A DNA stretch of 64,000 nucleotides from Chrysomallon squamiferum (lineage: Eukaryota; Mollusca; Gastropoda; Neomphalida; Peltospiridae), in assembly GCA_012295275.1 (NCBI GenBank), contig CM022666.1:15044440-15108439 (forward strand), written 5' to 3'. Shown piece by piece: positions 14,768 to 25,845 of this stretch. Under the pieces are notes generated by a model. That model did not search any database. It had not been told where the DNA came from and saw nothing but the letters and a program-made list of their open reading frames with translations. The position numbers and the translations under genes were made by a program. Position 1 is the stretch's first letter. Each line of letters starts with the position of its first letter.

Positions 14768-17700
14768 CAGAATCATAATAAAAACATGAAAAAAGAAAAT
14801 TAAGAAAAATGATATTAACAAATATTAACATTATTTTTAAATTAAAAATAATAATAAAAACCAGGCTGATGTAATTTTTTAAAACCTAAAATTGAGTGCA
14901 TGCTGTCTGTTAAGTGTTAGTTGTGAATGTTATTTGTGAAACTGCCGTGCTGCAGCACAAGGAAAATCTTAACTGTTTCTGATCTACCTGATTTCGACTC
15001 ATCCTTGCTTGTATACTAACCGTGTGAGCGACGCGTCACTATCGTGTTAATAATTAACGTCTTACGTTAATGGTTTAGCTAAGAATCATATGGTCTGTAT
15101 GTTAAAACAGGCGAGGGTTTTATTAATATCCAAACTGATTCTACTGCGAGTCAAGACATTGGCTGGATATGTTTTAATTACTTACAAATCAGACACGACA
15201 CGATCCTCAGCATCGGAAAAAAAAGAAAGAAAAGAAAACAACAAAAAAAACCGCACATTTATCTTCAACAACGAAAACCGCGGAAACAATTCTGAGAAAT
15301 TCCAATAATCCTTCGAGATACCGATTCTAATTACATTTCAGAAATTTTTTTAAATTGAAAACAGGATTTAGTAGACTGTATATATAAAAAAAAAAGTACA
15401 TACATTGTTTGATAATATCCTGAACTCTCATCCGAATTCGTATCTTCAGGTTTTCCAGCTCCTCCTCAAGCTGCTGTTTTTCATTGAGAAGTTTGCGTAC
15501 ATGCGAGTTCACAGCCTGAATCATGCTGTAGAAGACCACAGCTGACCTACGGTTGCAGTGACCACGGTCAATCCACTGGACAAGGGTATTGGATGCTACT
15601 GTAAACTCTGCATCGTCTGATTAATATTAACAATATTAACAAAAAACGTTTTAACTGGTTATAGACACTTGCAATAAAGCATGTTACATCTTGGTGTGTA
15701 CTGTCACTGTATTTATGTATAAACTGCGAAGTATTACCTTCAAATTGTCCTTTACAAAATATACTACTGTGTTGGATATCACTGTTATTTTTATAAAAGT
15801 ATTTTTCAACTGTTATTTGCCAATTAATATTTATTACATCAACAAGATACATCTAAACTGAAATATCTTAAAACCCTGATTCATTTACAACAATTTATCA
15901 GAAATGGCCTTTAAGAATCATAATCTCATTCGAAAACATAATAAAATCTTTCTCTAACATTAAAAACATTTATTAAAAATAATTAAAAAATTAAAGCATT
16001 TAAAGACAGATTTGAAAAATTTAAATATTAAAAAAAAAAATGAAAAATGAAAACATTTAATTTACTTGTGCATCCTTTTATTTTCTCAGAGAGTACTGAG
16101 GCCTCTGAGTCGGTGTAGTGAGTGAGCGGTGGGGGACTAGGAGGGCGGAGCAGGGCCTGCTGTAACCTCTCCTGGTGTCTCATCTCTCTCAGCAGCGCCC
16201 TCTCCTGGCACTCGTACTCGTACTGGTCATCACGAGCGTTGGCGTAGTCGACGTGGATACGGCCAGTGTTTGCCTTGTCATCTTTATCTTCAATCTTCAT
16301 CCTGTAACCTACAAGAATTATGTCACAGAAATTGTTTCAGATACCAGCCTAGGAAGATTTTCTCATCAAAAATGATCAAAGTAACATAAAAGAAATATTT
16401 AAAGTACTCAGGTTTAATGCATTTGGCAGGTCTTCATGACATAATTCTGAAAGCTAATTTATTAAACTTCTACGCAAAATATCCATGAAAGAACTACAAA
16501 ATGGTTGAGGTATATTTAAATAATTCTACAGCCAGTGGACCTTAGAACAGGAGAGGCAATTACTGCAAAACCCTTTACAACAGTTTAAATGGAAACTTGT
16601 TTTAAAATAAAACATCACTAACACCATTGATAATTATAAAAATATCACTAGTTATCTCTTAAACTATTCTTCTTATTTTTAAATAACCTTTGACAATCAG
16701 GAAATATCAAACTCACCTGATATAAAAAGAGCTTTTTCTACAGAATCCTGAAACTCAAATCGGATGTGAGCAAAGTTTTTCTTGCTGATGCGTAAACTGA
16801 CGATGTTGCCACATTTCTCAAACACCTCAGTGAGAATTTCCTCAGTTATGTTTTCTGGTAAACCACCAACAAAGATTGTTCGACAACCTGGTGGTCGTTC
16901 ACGCACACTTCGTGGCGCAGCATCTACAACATTAATTAAATGTTATCATTACAATGAAATCTAATGTTACTGCTGGGGACTGTTTTGCTTGTTTCGTTTA
17001 TTTTAATTAACTGATATCAGCGGAAACTGAATTTTTAAGATATATATATGCAGAAATAAGAAATTCAATATTTGTTAAAAATATATATTTAGAAATTATA
17101 TTTGTGGAATTCTCTATTAGTAAGACAGGTGACAATAGAAATATCACACAGAATAAAAATACCAATAAAAAAAACTAACACAAAACATTAAAACATTTTA
17201 AAATATTATATCTTATTCATTTTGTAAAACAATATTCTTCTGTGTCATACATAATTCAAAAACTATAAAATGAAATACAAAATAAAATGATACTTTATTC
17301 TTTTCTAACATATCGATATGCTTATTTATACAAACTGACGAAATTATTTTTGAATTATTAAGAGAACGGAGTATCTTAAATTAGGCAGTATCTTAAATCT
17401 GACAAAAGACGAAGAATTCATTTACATATAAATATATAAATATCTGTTAACACTAAAGTATACTCACTCTGTGGTGGGGGGTAGAGGACGCAGGACTTCA
17501 ACGTGATCACCTCCCTCTCGGGTGGGGGACCCATCATCGTCATGTTCATCAACGCAGGATCCATTGTCCCCATTGGTCCCATCATACCATACTATCAACA
17601 AAGCCAAAAGTTTTTTAACAATTTTAAAATATGTAATTAATTACTTATGTTTCAGTAACTTTGCAATCGTAATTTTGAAGAAGACTGGGTAAATCGAGTT

Positions 17701-18344
17701 TGTTTGTAAAAGCAAGCCTCATCCTTTTGCGAACACTTTTTATTAGAATATTTCTGTCAAGAAATCATGGCTCCTGATTTCATTCAGAGTCACACTAAAT
17801 TCATTACTTTTCAAATAATAACAGAAACACCTGTGTTAGCTGTAGTAATTAGTAACTTCTTTAAAAGAAGTATTTTTTTTTTTCTGGATTGAAATGAAAT
17901 GGTCTTCATATAAGATTATGAAAAAAACATTGTCAAACAAGCAGTGATTTTCATTTTGCAGAAGCATAGAAAACTAAACTAGAAAAAAAAAAAAAAAATT
18001 CTTAAATGTTTAAAGGTTTATTAATATTTATTAGCTTATTTTTTAATCCTAATGGACAACTCTCTGAGTCAATCAATGCAATAAAATTCACAGTTATAAC
18101 AAAACAATACAGACTGGAATACATACCTGATTCATTGCCATCGGCCCCATCATCATCATGTTTGGATCCATGTTCGGTCCTATCATATTAATCTGCGAGT
18201 TTGGGTCTATGTTTGGTCCCATCATGTTCATCATGTTCATGCCATACATTCCTTGGGCTGGCATCATTGGTCCGGCTGGCATATCAGCACTTTGAGTCGT
18301 TGTACTTGACGGCATTTCATCTGTCAGTAAATCAACCATGCACA

Positions 18345-18375
<31 letters not shown>

Positions 18376-18905
18376 TAGCATCCATCATATTACAAAAATT
18401 AAACTCATAAAAATTTTCTTATTTTAAGTCTTAATCTTAGTATAAACTCAGTAGATTTATCACAAAATGCCTATCCTATTAAACCTCTCCATAATACTAG
18501 TAAGTAAGGCCATACTCCCATGATACAACACAATACCAGAGCAGTAAAATAATGTACTATCACAGCAAATGTATAGTAGTAATACAACATCTGCCTATCC
18601 CAACATAAACAAAAATGCAACATAGTTTATGACAGTTTTGCAGAAAAATTTTAAACACTTTCACTGAAAACAGAATTTAAACTCTTCGAAACTTTCTTTC
18701 GCAGATTTTCTCATTACTTTCAATTTCCCATCTTATTCTCATAAAAAAAAAATAACAAAACAGTCAGCTAGTAAATAAATTCAGAGCTGAGACTGTACAA
18801 GATCATACACTCACCTTTCCCTGAACCATCATCGTATCTGTGCACTGGAGGTTTGTTCTTATTCATGTTGAAAGCCAATGGCAAGTTATTGCTTGCAGGA
18901 TCCAT
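5663..18905 (-). CDS. ENOX1: ENOX1/ENOX2-like ecto-NOX disulfide-thiol exchanger, 12 coding exons
   Basis: Coding exons on the minus strand, 5' to 3': 18905-18815, 18320-18127, 17591-17468, 16923-16717, 16308-16066, 15616-15404, 12451-12345, 8851-8731, 7632-7472, 7253-7107, 6649-6499, 5883-5663. All have GT/AG junctions and consistent phases. They sum to 1980 nt, 659 residues, close to the roughly 640 of vertebrate ENOX proteins. Domains: Met/Pro-rich N-terminus (about 40-125), RRM (about 151-230, RNP2-like TIFVGGLP and RNP1-like KKNFAHIRF), helical and coiled-coil middle with QKAWDHFTKAQRKNIDLW, acidic plus basic patch (MDLSDGESD, AKKRK), long Gln/Glu coiled coil, and a conserved C-terminal domain beginning FLHVHPFGATIDYLWSYL. 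ENOX proteins are reported as cell-surface NADH/hydroquinone oxidases with disulfide-thiol exchange activity; RNA binding is suggested by the RRM only. I cannot tell ENOX1 from ENOX2; a single invertebrate co-orthologue is likely. Confidence 0.95.
7925..8700 (-). repeat. Minisatellite in the ENOX intron after exon 8 carrying donor-like motifs
   Basis: About 17 units of roughly 40-50 bp contain TATAAAATATAATCATT, AGTTTCATCAAGTACTCAC. On the minus strand many units read CAGTGAGTATTTGAT, nearly identical to the true exon 8 donor CTGGTGAGTATTTGAT at 8731. The array ends about 25 bp from the donor. Confidence 0.8.
9650..10010. repeat. Minisatellite in the ENOX intron between exons 7 and 8
   Basis: Around eight copies of a ~45-bp unit with CATTAATTGTACATCCTCTG and TTGTAACTTAACATTT. 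No coding or splice-site resemblance was noticed. Confidence 0.75.
10818..10914. repeat. Compound (CT)n-(CA)n microsatellite
   Basis: A run of about 16 CT dinucleotides passes directly into CA repeats with a few interruptions. It is in an ENOX intron and would read GT/GA in the transcript. Confidence 0.95.
16717..16923 (-). CDS. ENOX1: ENOX exon 4: core of the RRM domain
   Basis: This exon encodes residues 137-205 and carries the most conserved part of the protein: PPGCRTIFVGGLPEN, then the RNP1-like KKNFAHIRF, ending in LFISG. The minus-strand acceptor is GTTGTAG and the donor GTGAGT. It joins in phase to exon 5 (16308-16066), which completes the RRM with GRIHVDYANARDD and continues into a basic/acidic helix and a Pro patch (LLRPPSPPPLTHY). 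Confidence 0.95.
18127..18320 (-). CDS. ENOX1: ENOX exon 2: methionine-rich N-terminal region
   Basis: Exon 2 runs from a CAG acceptor to a GTATGT donor. It encodes a Met/Pro/Asn-rich segment with GPNIDPN and GPNMDPN repeats and a run of four Met. Exon 3 (17591-17468) continues in the same style before the conserved ITLKSCVLYPPPQ stretch that precedes the RRM. Vertebrate ENOX N-termini are also Met-rich, so this is a family trait, although the repeat form here looks local. Confidence 0.85.
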
Positions 18906-21123
18906 GGTCAGACAAATCTAGTCATTCCTGAAAAGAAAGAATTAAAAATATATAATTTCTCTCACTAGGCCTTGTAAGTATGATCAAATAAATTTTTAAG
19001 GAACCACTGATTCAATCACACGAGTAATTATTAAAAGTAAAATCTCAAAATAAACTTGCGTATTAGATCTAGATCTTGACAAATGAATTTTTGTTTTCAG
19101 CATTTTCATGTGATGAACAATTCCTTGCAAATTTATCATTTTGCATTCAGAATGTGATACCTGTCTCACTAACATGGCAGGACACAAGTCTCCATCTGCA
19201 ACTGGGAGGGTCTATCAAAATTCAGATGAAAATCTGGATTGTTTTTCAGTAGCCAAAGTTGCTAGAATTTTGTTAACTATATGTCTGATGTTACATAACT
19301 GTGTATTAAAAACAAGTGCATTTTTAAATACATTAGTCTTTTATCACGTCCCTTTAGGTGTTTGTTTTTTCAGTGTGTGTTTTTTCTTTTGTATTTTTTT
19401 TTCTTCAAATAAATCATTTTCCTTTCACATTTTGTTTATATTGTTTGTGCTGTTACTCGAGTGCAGCTAATAGCAGGATTCCAAAATGTCTCATATTTAT
19501 GTGAATTAATAACAGTTTCAGGTCAACTGTCTTCCGATACTTCTTGAATGCTGCTTGTAATTCATGTGGGTCTGAATAATTATAAAAACAAATAATTATA
19601 TATTGTATAATTAATACAAACATATTATTCAGTGTGTGCATTAAAACCTTTGATAGCGTAAATGTAACAGTAAATATGTATTCATCGTAGTGTAATTTCT
19701 GTTGAAAATAATTAACAACTGTCTAAGATGCTGGGTGTATTTCAAGTATAATGTATAGTACAAACAATAAATTACTATTTTGGACAAAAGAGATAATAAA
19801 TAAATTTGGATTTAAAAAATAATTATTATTCTATTTATTTTAGTTTATTTGACTGCTGTTGTGCCGTGTACATATTGTAGAGTTGTTCAAAACAACAATC
19901 AATAAAAAAAAAAAATTGTCCAAAATTCACCGACAATACTGTGAATACATTAAATGACTTCTGGCATTTTATATGATCTCATTATTCATACAAATGAACA
20001 AAAGTTGGCCATTACGCAGGCACAATCATTATAATGCAGCGAAAATTCAAGAAACCCAACTTTTGTGAAAGCCTGGACAAAGTCACGAAAGTGACACAAA
20101 TGATCAATCAGACACAAACTGCAAATATGAAGCCTAACCTAAATTTGACTTCGCCAATATTTAATACATAAAAATTAATGGATTTTTCATAAACAATTTA
20201 ACAAGAAACAAGTAATTTGATGATTTAGTTACAAGAAATTAGCTAATACATTTACGCACCACAATTTCACTTCAAAATGGCTTCTGACTAGTCATTAAAT
20301 GATCGAAATGCCGCAACTGCGTTAGATGGAAATAAATCAAACAAACACTAAATTTTACTTTAAGCATGTCAGATTAACTTTCTGATAGTTATCTGATAAC
20401 ATTAATGCAAACAGAGGGAAAAAAAAATTAACTGACAAATTTATGCAAAATTATGCACTAAATTTAACAAAATATCTTCGTTCTTTCATTTTTTTAACCA
20501 TTAACCGGAAATAAACGATCAACATTTCCGTATAAAAATATTATTTTTCTAGTTTCGTATTAAAATAAGAAAAGTAAGTTTAATTTACAATAATATAGCT
20601 GCTGTATTTTCTATAATTAAATTAATATTATTTATCTGAATTTTAAAATTCCAATGAAAAAACATGTATTTTAAAAGGATCCAAGTGAAAACCGTAACCG
20701 ACGTTTGAAACCTGTATTATTTTTATTGTCACTGGGAAAATATTGACTGTCGGACCGTATGATATTAACATGTTTCTTCTTTTTTATACTGATTTGTAAT
20801 TTCAATTTTAAAATTCTTATTTGCAATGCTTCTTTAGTTGATATTTATCACCAGAATGTTTATCTGACCACTAAATTACCACTATCAGACTGTAAGATAC
20901 ATTAACTTTAAGGTAAACCATAATATATTAATAAACAAATTAATATCTTCTAATGAAATATATTTCACGACTGATGTCATTTAATTTGAACATTTTGATT
21001 TGCATTAATATGCTTAATGTAGAAAAAAGATTTCCTATGGTACTTTATTAATGGTGGTTTGATGTTCTTTTCGGTTATTTATCAGGTCGCAACCTTTCAT
21101 TAACTTTACTTAGGATTTACAAA
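18906..21123. promoter_or_regulatory. Divergent promoter and 5' UTR region between ENOX (-) and MPI (+)
   Basis: The ENOX first coding exon continues 5' to an AG acceptor (first exonic base 18927), so at least one untranslated exon lies further upstream. A weak candidate donor lies near 20255 on the minus strand. MPI starts at 21124 with a 19-nt first coding exon. In between is AT-rich unique sequence with small A/T tracts and no open frame with protein character. No CpG-rich core or TATA box can be assigned with confidence. Confidence 0.5.
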
Positions 21124-22016
21124 ATGGGCGATAATCCCAAAGGTTCGGTAGTTATAACTGTTTAAATTATTTTTCCACGACTGTGAATTATTGTATTATT
21201 GCAGTCTGGATTTATTAACTTTAAAAATATTATGCATTGACTAACACTTGCAACAGTCTTAAATTAAGTTAAACAAATAATAATTTGCAGGCATGTTGAA
21301 ATGGTATTTGAAGTAAGAATCAGAATGGGGGCTAACTAGTATCTTTGTACATACATTTTGGATAGAATGTGTCCGGAGCAGTAAATACGAGATAGGGAAA
21401 TCAGGGAGATAATAGAAAGAGAAGAAAAATAAAATATTACCTAAATATATATATTTTTTTTCACGTTCCTGATGCAAATGTTTTATTACTTGTACGATGA
21501 CGTAGTATTATAAATTAATACTGATCTAATAATAATTAATATAGTCATATAATAATATATATTATATACAAAACGATTATCTTAAGGGTATAAATAATAT
21601 TACTGTATTGTTACTCAGCATGGAGAAGCAAAACTTTATCCTCAAAATACAGATGACTTAGCAGCAATAGCTTATTCAGTGCAAGAAGCCTGTACATAAA
21701 AACTGATTTTGTTATTATTTGTTGAGAAATATTTTATCTTTTAATATCACAATATGATATGTATTTGATACAATTTGTAGAATAAAATAGACTAATATTA
21801 TTGAAACCATTCTTATTTGCTATATAAATTTTCACAGTAATATGATGACAAAACTGTACTTCTTATTTTGTTTTACAGTATTCTTTTTGAAGTGTAGTGT
21901 TCAGAAATATGCCTGGGGTAAGATTGGAGAGGAGAGTGAAGTTGCCAGATTGGCTCGTTGTGCAGATCCAGCATTTACTATAAAACCAGATGAAGCATAT
22001 GCTGAGGTGTGCATTT

Positions 22017-22052
<36 letters not shown>

Positions 22053-23104
22053 CCTATCCCTCTCCCTCTACCTATCTATCTCTACCTACAAAATATTTAG
22101 ATTTTCCTGTAATATAAGCTGCTGTAATTGATAATTTATCTACATAACAATGATCTTTCATGCACCAAACATAGGTAACATTCAGAATGTGTGTGTGTGG
22201 GTGTGGGTGTGTGGGTGGGGGTGGGTGGTTTCATGGCAGAACCACTTAAATTCGTAATATTGCAAAATTACATTTTTCCAGTTAATTTTTAATGCTTCAT
22301 GTTACAGCAGGGTTACATTTCACTTATCTGATTTTAAGACTTTACATTTTAGTTAGCTGCAGAGTTCTTTAACCTTCAAGATTGAAATATTTTTACAAAT
22401 TTCAGCTGTGGATGGGAACTCATCCCAATGGCCCATCAATGGTGGATATCGAGGGTAAAAGCCACGAGTCACTGGGTGACTGGATCAAAAGGAATCCAGA
22501 TAGCCTTGGATCTGAGGCGAAAACATACTTCAATGGAGAACTGTCATTCCTGTTCAAAGTCCTTTCAGTAAACACGTCCCTCTCAGTCCAAGCTCATCCT
22601 CATAAGGTGATTTGATGATATCCGTATGTAAATCAAAAAACATTTTACTGATAAAACCTGCACACCGATAGCAGTCTTTAAATTTATTTTCTACATGTGT
22701 ATACTTCAACAAAAGGATTTTAATTTTATTGTTATTGCTTGTATATTTTAAGGTACATGCAGCCCAACTGCACCAAAAGTTCCCTGATTTGTATAAAGAC
22801 AGTAACCATAAACCAGAAATGGCGATAGCCTTGACACCTTTTCAGGGTCTCTGTGGGTTTCGACCTATTGTTGAAGTAGCCAAGTTCATGACAGGTATCA
22901 AATTATTTTTTATTAATATTTTACAAGTGTTTCTGTCAGAAAAGTTGGTTAGTATTTAAGTGTGCTGCTGAATTTATTATGATGTCTGTGTTTGTTTTAA
23001 TCAAAGATCAGTATATCTTCTTTTTTTTTTGCTTAACTGAATAACTTGCTTTAATACTTAAGATTAAAATTAGTTCATAATTTACTCACTAATATAAGTT
23101 TGTA

Positions 23105-23165
<61 letters not shown>

Positions 23166-25845
23166 TTTCAAATTTTGAATGGGTAAGAAAATTCCTTTAT
23201 TCTTCCATATGTGTTTTAGATATTGCTCCATATGGATTTTTCAGGATCGCTGATATTTCCCATCTAATGAAAATTGCATATAAATAACTCATTGCCTTTC
23301 ATAAGTAAGATGTAGCCCATGTTTCTCTCTTTACATCTAGTAACCATTAATACTAAAAGAAGTAAAATGTATTTTTCATCCATATAATTTTTTTTCCCTA
23401 TCTTTTATAAAATACTTTTTTTATTCAAATGTTTTTTTTTTTTAATAGAAATTGATGAATTTCGAAATGTGGTTGGGAACAACAATGCAATAAAGCTGAT
23501 CACCGCCAGTCGCAGCATGGACATGGTCATGCATCGACAGGTGATGAAAGAGTGTTTCCATGGTATGATGACACAACAGAAGGATGTGGTGAAGAAAGCA
23601 CTGGAAAGTCTCGTCGCTAAGGTTAAAACTCCTGGTTAGTAACTGTAACAACGTTCTCAACACATTCTGTAGTCTGTGGTTGCATGCAAAACAATTCAGC
23701 AATGACCATTTGAGTTGTGAAAAAGAAAAACCAGTTATTAGTGGGCTGTTATTTTCTGATTAGCAAGAACAAGTTTTTTTTATGTCGACAAACCCATAAC
23801 CTGGAAAATGTACCTCAAAGCTGTAGATAAACCAGTAACCATGTGAAAAGAAACCTATATGGTAAACAAAGAACTCACTAGAGATTAGGTTTGATTACAT
23901 GTAGTTCTGATTGCAGCTTGCACCTTAAATGTTGTCTTAAATGTTTAGAACCTATGGGAAGGTATATATAAAATGTCACTTACTGCTGTGTTACTCTGTA
24001 TGTGATGTCAGTGACTTTTTATTACAAATACTATCATACATTTAACACATAATAACAGTTCATGTAAAATTGCTGAGTGTGTTTTTTCATTGATAAAGGT
24101 GAGGTTCTAAAAGTTGTTTTTGTCTTGTAGATGCTCACAGAACTGATGCAGATAAAAATGTTGACAAGGTGTTGTTGAAGTTGACACGTGAATTCCCTGG
24201 CGACGTTGGTGCCTTTGCTATCTACTTCCTCAACATCATCACACTGGCTCCTGGTGAGGCAATGTTCCTCGAAGCTAACCTGCCTCATGCCTACCTGTCT
24301 GGAGGTTTGTTTTACACATGAGTATGAACACACATGCACACGAAGTTGCACATACACATAGGCTTTGGTTATTACAGGTGTGAAAAATGCAGTTATGATT
24401 TAATATGTTAAGAGGTTGGAAAGATAGAGCATTCTTTTAAAACAATTAACAGTAGCGTCACGTAAACCATCAGCTTTTAATTTGGTCCTTACATTTATTT
24501 TATTAAAAGGTTTATGAATTAGTCCATTGTGTGTTCTTTAGAATGATTTTAATTTGCCACACACATTTAGCAGAAACACAGCATGGTTAAAATCCTGTTT
24601 CTAACAGTGTTGTGAAACAAGTTATTTATTTTCAGACTATATGGAGTGCATGGCATGTTCTGACAGTGTTGTGAAACAAGTTATTTATTTTCAGACTGTA
24701 TGGAGTGCATGGCATGTTCTGACAGTGTTGTGAAACAAGTTATTTATTTTCAGACTGTATGGAGTGTATGGCATGTTCTGACAGTGTTGTGAAACAAGTT
24801 ATTTATTTTCAGACTGTATGGAGTGTATGGCATGTTCTGACAGTATTGCCAAACAAGTTATTTATTTTCAGACTGTATGGAATGTATGGCATGTTCTGAC
24901 AGTATTGCCAAACAAGTTATTTATTTTCAGACTGTATGGAGTGTATGGCATGTTCTGACAGTATTGCCAAACAAGTTATTTATTTTCAGACTGTATGGAA
25001 TGTATGGCATGTTCTGACAGTATTGCCAAACAAGTTATTTATTTTCAGACTGTATGGAGTGCATGGCATGTTCTGACAGTGTTTTCAACAAGTTATTTAT
25101 TTTCAGACTGTATGGAGTGTATGGCATGTTCTGACAACGTTGTGCGCGTGCGGTTTGACTTTTAAATATGTCGATGTCCACACACTTGTGGAGATGCTGG
25201 ACTACACTGGAAGGCCTGTTTTAAAGACAAAGTTCCCCGGTCTGGAAGAAGTCAATGACATCAAAACAACCATTTTTAAACCTTCAGTCAATGAGTTTGC
25301 AGTAGCTAGATACGAGGTAGGTAAAATTAAATAGAGTTCATGTTACTCCTGAGTACTGCTGTTCTCTCCTGAATGTATCAGTGATAAAACATTAATAAGT
25401 TATCATACATTCTCTAACTGTACCTTTTTATACTGTCAAGCAGATATAATGCTGGAGATACACAAAACTTGGGGCTCATGCCGTTAAGAAGGAGTTCCCA
25501 AATGATTTAAATTAATTTTTTTTAATAATAAATAGCTAATATTTAATGGAAAAAAAATGAAGTGCTGATTTTTTTTTATAGATGTGCCAGGATATTAAAA
25601 AAAACATTTTAACAAGAATTTTGAAACTGTTACAGGTTCCTGCTGGGAAAGATCTTCACCTGTCTGCTCTTGACAGTGCCAGTATTGCAATTTTAATACA
25701 GGGTGAAGGAAAAGCCTTGAATCGAACTCTGAATTCTCCTCTACCAGTGAAGAGAGGTTCTGTGTTCTTCATAGCAGCAAACGAAGAAGTAGTAGTGAAA
25801 ACAAGTAGTAATATTCTAGCATTCAGAGCCTACTCCGGCCTGTGA
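21124..25845 (+). CDS. MPI: Mannose-6-phosphate isomerase (type I PMI), 8 exons, with an apparent 1-nt frame break in exon 7
   Basis: Exons: 21124-21142, 21879-22006, 22406-22606, 22753-22894, 23449-23634, 24131-24304, 25107-25316, 25636-25845. They sum to 1270 nt, one more than the 1269 that would give 422 residues, the family length. MPI interconverts fructose-6-phosphate and mannose-6-phosphate in the cytosol, feeding GDP-mannose synthesis. Zinc ligands expected for type I PMI are present: Q111 and H113 (VQAHPHK), E138 (YKDSNHKPE, signature 1) and H278 (LPHAYLSG). Signature 2 spans the exon 6/7 junction (HAYLSGD, then [13 protein letters not shown]) and is interrupted by a nine-copy splice-site array in intron 6. 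Just after the active-site Arg (R297 here) the frame slips by one base; GLTFKYVDV continues in the next frame. The start ATG is supported by the phase-1 junction giving [20 protein letters not shown]. Confidence 0.95.
23106..23161. repeat. MPI: (TA)n microsatellite in MPI intron 4
   Basis: An uninterrupted run of about 28 TA units, 200 bp into the intron that precedes the exon starting at 23449. Confidence 0.97.
24604..25133 (+). repeat. MPI: Tandem array of nine 3' splice sites plus exon 7 starts (58-59 bp unit) in MPI intron 6
   Basis: Each unit contains TTATTTATTTTCAG followed by ACTGTATGGAGTGYATGG and CATGTTCTGACAG. This is the polypyrimidine tract, acceptor AG and first codons of exon 7. 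First exonic bases after AG lie at 24636, 24695, 24754, 24813, 24872, 24931, 24990, 25049 and 25107. Spacing is 59 bp except the last (58). Only the last copy runs on into true exon 7. Units fall into subtypes (GTGTTGTGAAAC early, GTATTGCCAAAC later; GAATGT alternating with GAGTGT), suggesting higher-order duplication. Because 59 is not a multiple of three, most upstream acceptors would run into a TGA; only 24990 reads open into exon 7, adding 39 codons. Confidence 0.95.
25107..25316 (+). CDS. MPI: MPI exon 7, carrying a 1-nt frame disruption
   Basis: The exon must supply 2 + 3n bases between a phase-1 donor (exon 6, GGA G) and a phase-0 donor (TACGAG, then GTAGGT). It has 210 bases, one too many. 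It reads [14 protein letters not shown] and then would run into VRFDF and a stop. Shifting by one base at about 25145-25153 restores [18 protein letters not shown], matching the family. The likely site is the GCGCGTGCGG stretch. No alternative splice site explains it. Confidence 0.9.

Noticed and set aside
19141-19470. 109-codon plus-strand frame between ENOX and MPI
   Set aside because: No recognised motifs, AT-rich hydrophobic end typical of noncoding frames, and no splice partner found.
24604-25133. Regular direct repeats suggesting a CRISPR array
   Set aside because: Units are contiguous with no variable spacers, lie in a eukaryotic intron, and derive from an exon boundary.
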